From Allodiplogaster sudhausi (taxonomy: Eukaryota; Nematoda; Chromadorea; Rhabditida; Diplogasteridae): DNA of 64,000 bases. The notes under the pieces are model-generated. The model saw only the letters and a list, made by a program, of their open reading frames with translations. It was not told the DNA's origin and did no database searches. Within the stretch, counting starts at the first letter, position 1. The number at the start of each line of letters is the position of its first letter. Made by a program: the position numbers and the translations under genes. The stretch covers positions 168,501-232,500 of the forward strand of contig CALZFC010000072.1 in assembly GCA_945643635.1 (NCBI GenBank), given 5' to 3'. Shown piece after piece: positions 33,221 through 43,895 of the stretch.

Positions 33221-34071
33221 AAGAGAGAAACGGAGCAGGGCGTCGAACCTCTGCGCGCACCTCGACGATCCTCTGAAGCTGGTCAGGAGGGAGCTGAACG
33301 AGCTTCAGCTTCTCCTGAGGAAAAGAAAGATTCTAGTCTGGAAACCGGGAGCTGTGACCGCGGTTTTGGTCCGCGACATATAAATTGCTGTTATTTCACA
33401 ATGTATATCTTTTTTATCATTTAAATTATTTGAAAAAAATTTCTTTAAAAAATCCTACGTACCGGAAATGAGACATCCACGTCGGCGGCGCGTTCAGCGC
33501 GGCGTGTTGTCGTGTCAAAAGTGAGAGCCGCGTGGGGGCGGAGCTTTCGAAGTGCCTCCTCCTCTGCCGACGGAACGATGCTCTCTTCGTGGCTGACTGG
33601 AGGATGCAGCGACTGGATGCCAAAATTGTCGACTTCTGACAAATAAACTTATATGGTAATTGAATGAATGAACAGTTTAATGAAATATAATATTGTACTA
33701 TAAATAGTGCAATAAATATGCAATTTAATTAGCTAGCCAATAATTGTACTCTAGTATTTATAACTCGTACCTGTCCATCGAAAGAAGGCAATCGCCAGGA
33801 AAAGCGATAAGGAATGCAGAAGCAAGTATACGGAGACACGCCAGATTTGACGCATCGCGTTCTTGTCACACGTCGCGTTCTTGTCACGCGTCGCGTTTTT
33901 CTTGCGGCACATCGACGTCCGAATGAAGTGGAGGATCTTCTCTATAGTCCACTTTGACAGTCTCGACGCGATTTCATGTTCTGTCTCGGAGCATACTGAT
34001 ATCTGTGACTTCGGAACACCGTGTATTCTTTGTTCCAGACCGCAAAGCGTGAAAAGACCTCCTCGACTCAT
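32871..34071 (-). CDS. SDDS-2TM family copy 6 (chimeric 5' exon)
   Basis: Exon F 33014..32871 (MERGIERIRKRTRRSQ, then FFLFIVTSSAAIFFSA, TAG), E 33314..33249 (22 codons, two fewer than usual), D 33635..33463 (SHEESIVPSAEEEALRKL), C from 33771 upward (ATRDKNATCDKNAMRQ, then VYLLLHSLSLFLAIAFF). Upstream of C, exons A and B are missing. The frame stays open through the junction with copy 7 to an ATG at 34071, which lies on the antisense strand of copy 7's own exon. The predicted protein would be about 227 residues with a novel N-terminus. Phases C-D-E-F agree and donors are intact. Confidence 0.68.
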
Positions 34072-34512
34072 TACAAGACCACTATGCGCCTATTCTGGCG
34101 ACATGTCTCTACAGCGCTCGTCTACTTGCTTCTGCCAGGCGCTGAACGCGCCACTGATGAGGACCTCACATGTTCGGTACGTCAATTTCGGAGCAATTAT
34201 TTGTAGGAAAAACATTATTAAGAAATTAAATGTTTGTTAAAGAAAGAATATGAATTATGATGAAAAAAAATTTATATTTCGCGGACCAAAACCACGGTCG
34301 TGGCGCCCCGTCACCATATGGGAATCTTTCTTCACTTCAGGAGATGCCGACGCTAAAGCGCGTCCCGCCTCGGCCTGAGCAGATTGAGAAGATGTCCATC
34401 TTCGAGGTGCACGAGGAGGTTCGTTGTTCCGCTTCTCTCATTCTTTCTTTCTCTCTCTTTATCTTTCACACTTCTCTCTCTTTTTCTCTCTCACTCTTTT
34501 AACTCTTCCTCC

Positions 34513-34572
<60 letters not shown>

Positions 34573-34850
34573 CTCCTCCCTCTCTCTCTCTCTCTTTCAC
34601 TTTTCCTCCCTCTCTCTCTCCGTTTCTCTCTCCTTCACTTTCTATGTACCTCATCTCTCTCTCTCTCTCATTTCTCTTCGCAAGATCTCTTCTCCCTTTC
34701 TCTCTCCTTCTCCAGATGGACCGCTTTATCGAGCGCACGAGAAAGAAAGTGCAACAGTCGGAGATTGTCGCCGACAGGGTCTGTATCTTCGCCATCCTTC
34801 TCTTGATCCTGACTTCTGACTGGGCCATCTACCTCCATTACTCTCAATAG
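34039..34850 (+). CDS. SDDS-2TM family copy 7 (5'-truncated, C/D fused)
   Basis: Exon 34039-34176 follows the B-type acceptor CTTTGTTCCAG and fuses C to the end of D in frame: MRLFWRHVSTALVYLLLP, then GAERATDEDLTCS. Exon E 34341-34418 (TLKRVPPRPEQIEKM) and F 34716-34850 (MDRFIERTRKKVQQ, then FAILLLILTSDWAIYLH, TAG). Exons A and B are absent because the copy abuts copy 6 head to head. No normal start is available; an internal ATG precedes the membrane segment. The 3' flank begins the 6-kb segmental duplication. Confidence 0.62.
34440..34710 (+). repeat. (TC)n-rich intron of copy 7
   Basis: Pyrimidine tract in the sense strand between exons E and F, ending in CTTCTCCAG. Confidence 0.85.
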
Positions 34851-35099
34851 TTTCGTGCCATGTTTAGAATTTGAATTTTGCCGCCTTCTTCTTTGAATTT
34901 CAATTTTTTTATTCGCCTTTTTGTCTGCGCCATTTTACTTTGGATACCTTATACTATCAGTGTATTCTTCGACTCTGACCAATTGCGAGAAAGAATGTAT
35001 GATAATGAACAAGGAGACTTGACTACGAAGCACATTTTCGTTATGAATGATGTCAACAACGCTGACTTTCTCAGCGATTGCATCTTTTCTTATAAGGCA

Positions 35100-36430
35100 T
35101 AAAAGTGAACGGATGGAAAAATGATCACAATGTCGAATAATGAACGGAACGATTTGGGCTCATAGAAGATATGCACTCGACGAGAAGCATTAAATGGTAC
35201 CATGTTAGACATTGAAAGAGCTCAAATGAAAAGGACAATGTTTTCAACCCTACAACGTCCTTCATATGCATGTTGGATATTTCGACATAGAACCTTCGAG
35301 ATTTCAAATTAAAGAAGAGTACTCACCGAAAAATTGTGTCAGATTTCGAATCGCCCCTTCTCTTGGCACTCTCATTCTCGCCTGCTATTTTCACGCGTGC
35401 GACGGCTTCAAAATAATGAATTTGCGATATTTTGCGTCTAAGAAGATATTTCTAGATTTTGCTTTTCAATTCTGCCCAGGAAAGTTGCTAATTGGTCGAC
35501 AATCTTTGCGATCTACATACAGTGATGTTCCTCCAAAATGGCCGATATGTTCCCAAAACATGGCAACCTTAAACTCAATTATAGTGTGCTGGATGTGGAA
35601 AAACAAGACGATTATAAATACATAAGGATCTCTACATATTGTTTCTTTGCTAACGATCTACGACTTGCGTGCTGATTGGAACATTGCGCGCGCTGCGTTC
35701 CAAATCGGCCATTTTGGTGGTACTGTATATCAAAGACGCAAATTTTTTCGATATTTTCATATTTAAAAAAATTTTAAGCTATTTGTATATACAATATATA
35801 TATTATATATTTGATTATTTGATATAATTGATTTTAGGGCTATTTTCAGCAAATTCTTAGAAGTGCGACAGCGTATTGAAAAGAGCAGATAAATGCACAT
35901 ACAGTCCCGCCCAGGATCCTGGGCGGGACTGTAAGTGGTGCACTTTTCTGACGAAACGAATGTCAGAAAGGAAAACTCAGAAAGGAAAGAAAATTAAATG
36001 ATTTTCAGGTCGATTTCGAAACTTTATGATCACTGCGTTCGAAATTTTTTTTATATCTGAATAACAAAACATGTGATATGTATTTTAGGGTCTAAAACGA
36101 AAATAATGTTTATTTCACGAAATTTAGTCAACTATTCCGGATTCTAAAGGTACACTTCAAATAATGGTAAAACTAACGTGACAACACAAAAATTTTAATA
36201 ACGTGCAAAATAAGCGTCATTTTGCGCGTTCAACGTATAAAATAACCCAATATCACATGTTTTGAACTCCAGATTTCGATCTCAGTGCTCAGAAAAAAAT
36301 CCGATATTGGCCTGACTGATTAGGTATATGGACCAATCTCTCAGAGTGGCTCTTAATGCTAAAAAAATATTTTATGTGCCAAAATTGATCATGTGCTAGT
36401 GAGCATACTATATTTTGAAAATTCGAAGCT
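35100..36430. other. no gene seen
   Basis: Non-coding part of the segmental duplication; conserved blocks against 57.55-58.55 kb are scattered, without long open frames in common. Confidence 0.5.
35901..35932. repeat. perfect 32-bp palindrome
   Basis: ACAGTCCCGCCCAGGA followed by its exact reverse complement. It lies between AAATGCAC and CACTTTTC. In the duplicate at about 58.08 kb the flanks are joined by a few bases without the palindrome, so it was inserted in copy I or lost from copy II. Confidence 0.9.
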
Positions 36431-36487
36431 AGAACAGTGGAAAAAATTTTCGAGTGTAAAAAAATTATTTACAACTTCTTGCTGCAG

Positions 36488-36600
36488 ATGCCGGGTCTCG
36501 CCGGCTCCGTTTTCATCGTTGACGTCTGCAGAAAGGCGGTCAGCTTCCTCGTAAAGGATCTCTTCATTTCTCTGACTCTCTATTTATCTTCTCGAATTCT
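36488..36600 (+). CDS. second hydrophobic family, copy b (one exon)
   Basis: After TTGCTGCAG the frame reads MPGLAGSVFIVDVCRKAVSF, then a hydrophobic run LFISLTLYL. The same exon occurs at 59.13 kb as MPVFAGSVFIVDVCRKA. A donor could follow RKA (GTCAGC). Function unknown. Confidence 0.35.
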
Positions 36601-37199
36601 CTCTCTCTCTCTCTCTCTTAAAAAAAACTTTTTTATCATGTTCTAGTTTCCCTGGCCTCTCCCTACCAAATGAATTCCATAATCAGGAATTCCATAATCG
36701 CTGCCCACGCATTTTGGACGAGCTCCCGCCGTGGAAGACTAAAGGACAAATATTAATTAATATATTTGTCATTTATTAAATTACCCGAATTAGAAGATTT
36801 CGGATGATTCCATTCAAAACTAAACTGAAGTCGCTAATTTGTTATTTTTTTTTCTTTAAAAGTATTTATATTTTTATCAAAATGAATTCGGAAGTCTTGC
36901 TCTAGCTAATGTGGCGTTTGTTCCATTGCTTAATTTGTTATTTATTGGAGGGAAACGAAACGGACATCTTCCACGGCGAGTACTCGTCCATTTGCGTTGT
37001 TGACCTGTAAGAATATGGAGGAATAAGTCGGACAATATTTTAATAACAACGATTGCGAGTATAAAAATAACATTTAGTGCACATGCAATAGTTGTAAAGA
37101 AGTAAAGAGTTTTTGGTGTTCATTTTGGTGTTCATTCTTTCGGGAGACAGAAGAATGTCAGAGTGGCGAGGAAAACAGCGATAATTATGTTAAAAGATG

Positions 37200-37775
37200 T
37201 CGTTGAGGAGAGAATTCGAGGGAAGGAAGAGAGTTAGAAAAATGAGCAGAATCTCAAGGAAGAAGCTGAGGACCTTTGCTGCTGCCAACGAACAATAAAA
37301 ATAGAGCCGGCCAGAGCGCATAGATGAAACATAAGAAGCGCCGGCATCTGCAACAAAGAAGTAATAAAAGAAAAAAAAATATTTATATATTTTCTCTCTC
37401 ATTAATTATGTTCTCTTACTATTAAAATTGAATTATGAAAGTCAGTTAATAAAGGAAAAAGAAAATTATTTTTTCCTCATCAAATTTTTTATGAGCGTTT
37501 TCCCCCAGTTTCCCTTGCTTCTCAGATGATACTTTGAACTGACCAAAATCATAAGAGAGAGAGAGAGAGAGCGAGAGAGAAAGAGAGAGGAAATCATAAG
37601 AGATAGAGATAGAGAGAGACAGTGAAGGCAGTAGACAGGGAAGGGGACGAGCAGAAGAAGATCGCTGCACATATGAAAGCGAAGAGACCAAGCAGCTTCA
37701 TCGTATTCTTCTCCGATTCCACGCAGAGGGACTCAACCGTCTGTAGAGGTGGAGATGAGGTGAGATGACGAGGAG
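37200..37775 (-). CDS. second hydrophobic family, copy c
   Basis: About 37770-37640 encodes SEKNTMKLLGLFAFICAAIFF (signal- or membrane-like). After a TC-rich sense intron and TTGGTCAG acceptor, about 37535-37480 encodes FKVSSEKQGKLGENA. A third piece at 37350-37200 follows TTGTTGCAG, with KVLSFFLEILLIFLTLFLP. Relative to copy a it carries a compensating pair of small insertions, so the frame drifts and returns. Not recognised. Confidence 0.38.
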
Positions 37776-37919
37776 AATTGAAAGGATTACAGCGCAATAT
37801 CTAATGAGAGAAGAAGAGAAAGAGCGAGAAAGAAAGAGAGAGAGAGAGAGAAAAAGAGAGAGAGAGAAATAGAGAGAGAAGGTGAAAGAGAGGAAGATAA
37901 AGCGAATTCAGTCATATAG

Positions 37920-38600
37920 TCAACGTAGCTGACGAACAGGGAGAAAAGGGTTGATGTAAATAGAATTATTAGAGAGAGAGAGATGATCTATATTGTTAGT
38001 GAAGAAAAGAGTGCACTAATAGAAGGGTGAATAAAAGAGATGTAGACAGAGTAAGATAATATTGTAGGTCCTTCATAGGACAGAGTTGCCTACTGCGAAT
38101 GATCTGTATCTTGCTGGCTTGATTCTCTCACTCTCTTATCCTTCAGTTTCTCGCTTGTTGCTTTCCTTTCTCTCTCTCTCTCTCTCTCCCTTCTCTCTCT
38201 GTCTCTCTCTTTCTCTCTCTCTCTTCCACTCGCTCTCTCCTCTATCACTCTCTCATCCTCTAGCTCTGTCTATGTCACTCTCTCTCTCTCTCTTTCTCTC
38301 TCTGTGTGTCTATATTACTCTCTTTCTCTCATACTCTCCCTCTCTCGCTATGCCATTCTCTCTCAAACTCTACGTCTGTCTCTCCATCTCTCTCTCTCTC
38401 CCACTCTCTCTCTCATTAGCGCGTCATCTTTCACTAATTTACCCGTGATCAGCCATCGATTCGGATTCTTAAAACTATAACGATAGACTGCCCAAAATAG
38501 GAAGCGCAAAATCTGCATTAAATGTCCTGGAATACAACAATAAAACACGTTTAAAACAAGTCCAATATGTAATTAAACTAGCTTGTATTGAATATATTCT
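37920..38600. other. duplicated non-coding block with TC microsatellite
   Basis: 37,920-38,150 matches 60,300-60,550 closely. TC-rich array at 38,165-38,420 includes CTCTGTCT variants. Confidence 0.7.
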
Positions 38601-38629
38601 AGTAGTAAAAGTCTTCATCAGCCTTCGTA

Positions 38630-38698
38630 GAAACTATGTGGATCAGGACATGCAGAAGCGATATGAAAAGGTTGCGAAGGCCAAAGTTGAGGTAACGA
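38630..38698 (+). other. cassette with NYVDQDMQKRYEKVAKAK exon-like reading
   Basis: Between CTTCGTAG and GAG|GTAACG the plus strand reads NYVDQDMQKRYEKVAKAKVE. The minus strand is also open, with a hydrophobic stretch NLFISLLHVLIHIVSTKA before a stop. Four copies exist (38.63, 39.44, 60.85 and 61.44 kb). Two of them (39.44 and 61.44) have a stop in the plus reading. Coding status unresolved. Confidence 0.35.
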
Positions 38699-38699
38699 A

Positions 38700-38724
38700 G
38701 GGAGAGAGAGAGAGAGAGAGAGAC

Positions 38725-38755
<31 letters not shown>

Positions 38756-38872
38756 GACAGACAGAGAGAGACAGAGAGAGAGAGAGAAAGAGAGAGAGAC
38801 AGAGAGTGAGAGAGAGAGAAATGGAGACAGAGAGAGAAAGATAGAGAAAGAGAGAGAAAGAGAGAGAAATGC

Positions 38873-38903
<31 letters not shown>

Positions 38904-39106
38904 GAGACAGAGAGTGAGAGAGAGAGAGAAATAGAGACAGAGAGAGAAAGATAGAGAAAGAGAGAGAAAGAGAGAGAAATGCAGAGAGAGAGAGACAGAG
39001 AGAGACAGAGAGAGAGACAGAGAGAGAGAGACAGAGAGTGAGAGAGAGAGAGAGAGAAATGGAGACAGAGAGAGAAAGATAGAGAAAGAGAGAGAAAGAG
39101 AGAGAA

Positions 39107-39148
<42 letters not shown>

Positions 39149-39324
39149 TGAGAGAGAGTGAGAAATAGAGACAGAGAGAGAAAGATAGAGAAAGAGAGAG
39201 AAATGCAGAGAGAGAGAGAGACAGAGAGAGACAGAGAGAGAGACAGAGAGAGAGAGACAGAGAGTGAGAGAGAGAGAAATGGAGACAGAGAGAGAAAGAT
39301 AGAGAAAGAGAGAGAAAGAGAGAG

Positions 39325-39362
<38 letters not shown>
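38700..39362. repeat. higher-order GA array, about 110-bp period
   Basis: Not simple GA: a block beginning AAATGGAGACAG or AAATAGAGACAG recurs at 38819, 38929, 39057, 39163 and 39277, each followed by AGAGAAAGATAGAGAAAG. Spacing is 110, 128, 106 and 114 bases. Confidence 0.9.
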
Positions 39363-39365
<3 letters not shown>

Positions 39366-39499
39366 GAGAGCAAAGGATCACGGCAGAATGTTAATATTTC
39401 AGACTACCCAAAATAGGATTAGTAGTAAGATTCTTTATCAACCTTCCTAGAAAATAGCTCATGGTCCGGACATGCAGAAGCGTTGAGAGAAGGTAGCAA

Positions 39500-39668
39500 A
39501 CGGAGAGAAAGGGAGAGAAAGCGAGAGAGACAGAGGGAGAGAGAGACAGAAGGAGAGTGAGAGAGAGAGAGAGAGAGAGTACGAGAGCAAGGATTCATGA
39601 CAGGATGAGGAGATATTGTCAAGCAAAGATATATTCTGCCTGTTTGTAACCGATCTCTCCATTTCCCT

Positions 39669-39705
<37 letters not shown>

Positions 39706-39730
39706 CTGCATTCCTCTCCCTCTTCAATTT
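39500..39730. repeat. GA tract followed by TC tract (inverted microsatellite pair)
   Basis: GA-rich 39500-39590, a spacer with ACCGATCTCTCC, then TC 39670-39700. The same arrangement occurs at 61490-61700 in the duplicate. Confidence 0.8.
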
Positions 39731-40317
39731 CCATCGTATTTTAAAATTCCAAAAATGTGAACCGCGGCACTAATCTCGACACTTCGATATTAGTCATGAA
39801 TTCCGCTCTCTACAACTGATGCAGTGGAATTCTTATCATCAACGATCCTGACGGAGAACTTCCCCAAACCATAAGACTTTGTTGTAAATCTCATTGTCAG
39901 GGGGAAACCACAAGGCAATTTTTATATAAAAGCACTCAAGAAATAAAAGTGATTGATTTCAAAGGAGCACACTTAAATAGACAGTAAATTTACATTTTTA
40001 AAGGTTAAAAAAATACAGCAACTTAATTGGTAACCGTTCATTCGGACAACGATTTCATTTCTGGAAAATCAGCATTTAAAAAGTCTACAGTATCCTTGGG
40101 ACATTGCCCGGAATGGAGAGAGAATGGAGAGACAGAGATAAATGGGAAGCAAGACAAAGGGGCACGCTGATAAAACACTCTTCAAATACGAGATATCATA
40201 CAACGAGATATGGATAGATAGTGCAGCCACAAGTCTTACAAAGAGTACGGTAAGCCGGGGTTACTGTAATATAGAGAAGAGGCGAGGGGGGAGGGGGGTG
40301 AATTGAACCCCTTCCAC
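39731..40317. other. no gene seen
   Basis: Conserved against 61.72-62.32 kb (for example ACAGCAACTTAATTGGTAACCGT and AAAGTCTACAGTATCCTTGGG), but without a shared open frame. Confidence 0.5.
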
Positions 40318-40689
40318 TTAGGAGACAAGCGCAACGGGCTGTTGGTCATCGGAGATGTTCATAGTGGAGATGTCGGGGAGCTCGTGGTGCTATGGCTTCT
40401 CTTCCTCGACCTAGTTCTCCTTCTCCTCCTCTGGCGCGTCCCTCTCCACCTTCTTCTCTGCAGACTCCACCTTCTCTGCAGTCTCTTCCTCCTCCTCTGC
40501 AGTCTTCTCCTCCTCCTCTGCAGTCTTCTCCTCCTCCTCTATGGTCTCCTCTTCCTTCTCTACAGTCTCTCTCATCTCCTCCTGCTTCTCTGTGCTCTCT
40601 GCCATCTCTGCGCTCTGCTCGACAGGCTCCTCTTCCTTGATCTCCGGCTGGTGCTTCTCGTGCAGCACGGGCGGAGAGCGGGCGAGAAC
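40318..40689 (-). pseudogene. glutamate-rich gene, copy I (nonsense mutations, 5' exon lost)
   Basis: Homologue of the exon at 62329-62757. After a TTTTAG acceptor it reads VLARSPPVLHEKHQPE, then Glu/Lys-rich repeats with EEEEKTAEEEE. In copy I the frame stops at 40411 (TAG where copy II has a Gln codon), and a second TAG follows shortly. Beyond both stops the conserved tail HELPDIS...ALVS and the common terminal TAA at 40318 are still readable. The upstream exon seen at 63767-63871 is outside the duplicated segment, so this copy has also lost its 5' part. Confidence 0.72.
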
Positions 40690-40862
40690 CTAAAAACATT
40701 TTAATATTATTTATTATTGCTACTTTTATTCACGTTGAAACGCCTTTTTCATCTGATATTAATCAAAGATTATTACATTTACTTCTTAAAATTACGAAAA
40801 TATTCCGTGATTACAAATGTCTGTCATAAATTATATTTAATATTTATACAATTATTATTATT

Positions 40863-40884
40863 AGCCCGCCGAGCGCGACGGGCT
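40863..40884. repeat. AGCCCG/CGGGCT hairpin, start of a dispersed repeat
   Basis: AGCCCG-CCGAGCGCGA-CGGGCT, followed by TTCCAAAAAATGTGCTTGGGG. The identical sequence occurs at about 62938 in the other duplicate. Confidence 0.6.
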
Positions 40885-41055
40885 TCCAAAAAATGTGCTT
40901 GGGGTCTCTGTGGAGGCCCGGTATTTCTATAAACCGACAATGGCGCGTTGCTGCTAAACTTATCGCATTTTGCGCATCCTAGAATAGCCGGCTTTTCCGC
41001 GAAACTACTGCGCATAGTAGGCAAGGGCGGGATCGGGCGGTGTGAGAAGAGATTC

Positions 41056-42030
41056 TCTCTCGGGTTGTGCTTCATTTTCTAATCCCCGAAAACATATTCT
41101 TGAGATGCGGTAATGAATTTTCGATCTGATATACTATTTTAGGGGAACCAAGAATTAACATAAGTAATTCTATAGGGGCGGGGTGGCCCAGTGGCAAGTG
41201 GCGCCGCTTCTCATTCCTCCCCTGCCAAAAATGGCAAGTTCGCCCCCGCCCCCCCCCCCCCCCCGAGATCGACCACTGCCAAATCCAATCCATCGACGCT
41301 GCTTTTGGAGAAACGGTGGGCTCGCCAGAATGAGAGCCCAATGTCTGCGGCCACATCGTCAGATTCCGGCAGGCGAAGAATCTTCGAAATCTCTCCCATC
41401 CTGGATCCCTCGACCATTCACTAAGCCTTGATTAACCGGATAAAACTTTTTTTTAATTCTACAGAAGTAGATCGAGGAGACTTTGAACGTGCCCTACTCC
41501 CGGCAAATGGTGATGGGTGGCCGAAGAAAGGTGCCGGAGCAAGTTGCCGGGTCATGGAGTTCCCTCCAGTTCTCCCCCCAAAAAAGCGACACTTTGCTTC
41601 GGCAGCTGATTAGAAAGCGCGTGAAAAATAGAGTGGCTAACACCTACATATGTACATTAAAAACAAATTCAGCCACGACATTTCTGCGTGTGTGTAACTT
41701 GGTAGCAAGTAGAAAATAATTGTTCACACTTTCTGTATTTACGCTTTAGAAAAATTTATCTACCTTTATAAAAGCATATATTAATTGTTCATGTTGAACA
41801 ATATAAATTCTGAGTTCAAAGGTACATAGTTGTTTATCGGAACTTTTTCCCCCGAATTTTTGAAAAGCGGGCTCAAACGGGCCTACGGGCCGGGCCGGGA
41901 CCAAAATTCTAGGGCCCGGAAATCGTTCGGGCCGGGCCGGCCCAAAAATTTTGGGCCATTTACCGGCTCTGGTTTAAATATGCGAAACTTTTATTTTCCC
42001 GTAATTTTCAACAAAATTTGGCAGAGTAAA
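41056..42030. other. no gene; dispersed repeats
   Basis: 41280-41455 is related to 23395-23590 and, in part, to 7980-8030. 41874-41960 is a GGGCCGGGCCGG-rich palindromic patch like that at 14.3 kb. No gene supported. Confidence 0.5.
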
Positions 42031-42211
42031 ACTGTGGCCGATGGTATCCTGATCTTTGGTCCAATGATTTTTGGTCCAATGGCAAATCTCGGAATGATTT
42101 TTGGTCCAATCATTTTCATAAAAAGTGATGTTTGGTCCAATGTTTTAATTCTTAATTTTTAGAGCTAAATTCAACAACGATGGGCCTGACTGTTATTTAT
42201 TCATTAGAACT

Positions 42212-42283
42212 AGCGTGCCTTCGGCACGCTACGGGCCTTCGGCCCGGTCAATGACCACCGGGGCTATCGCCCCGGTGGTCATT
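42212..42283. repeat. three consecutive GC-rich hairpins
   Basis: AGCGTGCC-TTC-GGCACGCT (42212-42230), CGGGCC-TTC-GGCCCG (42232-42246) and a 15-bp perfect stem with loop TATC (42250-42283). The first two close on C-UUCG-G type loops. Located just inside the left arm of the 2.2-kb element. Confidence 0.85.
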
Positions 42284-43559
42284 TCCCGATTTAAGAAAAC
42301 ATTCGTTCGATTGTTCCGGCCGATTCAGTTTCTTTTCTCTAGCAAACAAAAAAAATCCAAAAAAAAAATCGGACGCCAGTAAGCATCCGTACGCCAGCGA
42401 GCATCCGGACGCAAGCGAGCATCCGAGGGCGCACCCAAGCGATTACATCAAACTTGGGTAACTAAACCGACTCAACGAGAAAAACCGAGGGATGCCAATT
42501 GCTGCAGCATTCTATATCTGTCGGGTTTTTGACTACGCACCGCCTCGCTCGCTGGGTGTGAGACAGCATAGAGAGGAGAGAGAGTGCAGACGGCCAGACA
42601 GCAGCCGCCTGACCCAGAGCTCACCTAGACCAATTAAACAGCCATTCAAAACCTTCAACGACCCTTTATAAGCTTAAGATGAATTCTAATGACAATTCAA
42701 TGTATGAGAAAGTTGTTCGTCTTGGCGTGACGGTTCTTTCAAACCATAATTTGTTGACATAGCTTAAATACCCTCGGAGATATCGCGGGGTTTCGGAAAC
42801 CGGCTCCTTTAAGGTACTTATCGAATGTTTTAAAAAAACCCAAATAGGCTCATATTGAAGCCTGTTCAATTCTCAACAAGATGCTCCTAGTCCCATCCCG
42901 ATACCGTTCCTACTTCTTGAGATATAAAAGTTCAAAATTGGTCCCTAACGAATAAAATTTTCAGTTTTATTGATTTTTGTGATATCCCTGATGCGCAAAA
43001 GTTTACAAGTCACACATCAAAAGATGCGTCTTGAAAAACTGCATTGATAGAACCCGACAATCAACGAAGCGAATGTCAGGATTTTGAGAAAGTTCCAATC
43101 TACAGGCGAAAAAGTGCCCATTTTAGAAAATCCATTCCCACCGATCTACCAATCGATCTATGAAATCGAACTTCTGGTCATTGGTAGATTCCCCCCTGAC
43201 GAATCGACTACTATTTTTGTTATTTTTGTAGGTGCCCTAGAAAATGAGAAATTCGGCCTCAAACTTTCTCGAGTGACCCTCCTTTGCGGCGCCGGCGTCG
43301 GCGCCAACCAAAAATTTCCAAACCCTCATAGGACGATAGCCGAGACTTCAATGTACCTTTTTGGAAAGTTTCATCAAAATCCACCAATCCTGCCGCCCAC
43401 AGGAATCAATCTGCCGTAAGCGGTCAATTCATTTTTTACGTTGTTTAGTCTATAGAGAGATGCAGAGAAACAAAGAGATTGCAATACTTCCTCAATTTAT
43501 TATTAGTATAACGCAGTAACCTCTTCATTTCACACTCTCATTTAAACTTCGTAACACTA

Positions 43560-43895
43560 ACTGGGACCCTGAACTCAAAACATTCTTATCTTCTTGAACT
43601 CCATAAATCTTCTTAAATTCACTAACTTAATAAAACGTAATAAACTCTTTAACTTTGTAGTATTGTTGCTTTCCTTTGAGTAGAACTGAGAACCTAAACT
43701 CTATAGACTCTTAAACTCTTCTTTAAATCCTTTAGCTTAACTGAGATCAGAAACTCTATGGACGCCTAAACTCTTCTTAAAGTCCCAAGGCTTAGCAGAG
43801 CCCCGAAACTCTAATAACTCCTAAATTCTTCTTTAAATCCTTAATCTTAACTGAGACCCGGAACTCTATAGACGCCTAAACTCTTCTTAAAGGAG
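43560..43895. repeat. diverged tandem repeat, about 60-70-bp unit
   Basis: At least four units built of TTAACTGAGACC, GAACTCTATAGACGCCTAAACTCTTCTTAAA and variants, within the 2.2-kb element. Confidence 0.7.

Larger units (their letters stand above)
34716..41055. repeat. segmental duplication, copy I
   Basis: Collinear with 57177-63133. Shared landmarks in order: exon F and its flank, the AGTGAACGGATGGAAAAATGATCA block, the SVFIVDVCRKA exon, the GTCAACGTAGCTGACGAA block at 37920, the GACATGCAGAAGCG cassettes, the glutamate-rich exon, and the CCCGCCGAGCGCGACGGGC hairpin. Copy I additionally holds a minus-strand hydrophobic gene piece at 37.2-37.8 kb. Confidence 0.85.

Noticed and set aside
38599..39381. 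Long open frames of Ser-Leu or Arg-Glu repeats across GA/TC arrays (also 167-308, 30272-30964, 63000-63521)
   Set aside because: Dinucleotide repeats have no stop codons in several frames; these frames are artefacts of the microsatellites.
40392..40704. Plus-strand leucine-rich and proline/serine-rich frames opposite the glutamate-rich exon
   Set aside because: They are the antisense shadow of the Glu-rich repeats, which have splice borders and a homologue.
43084..43419. 111-codon open frame inside the 2.2-kb element
   Set aside because: No transposase or other motif recognisable; composition like the surrounding non-coding DNA.
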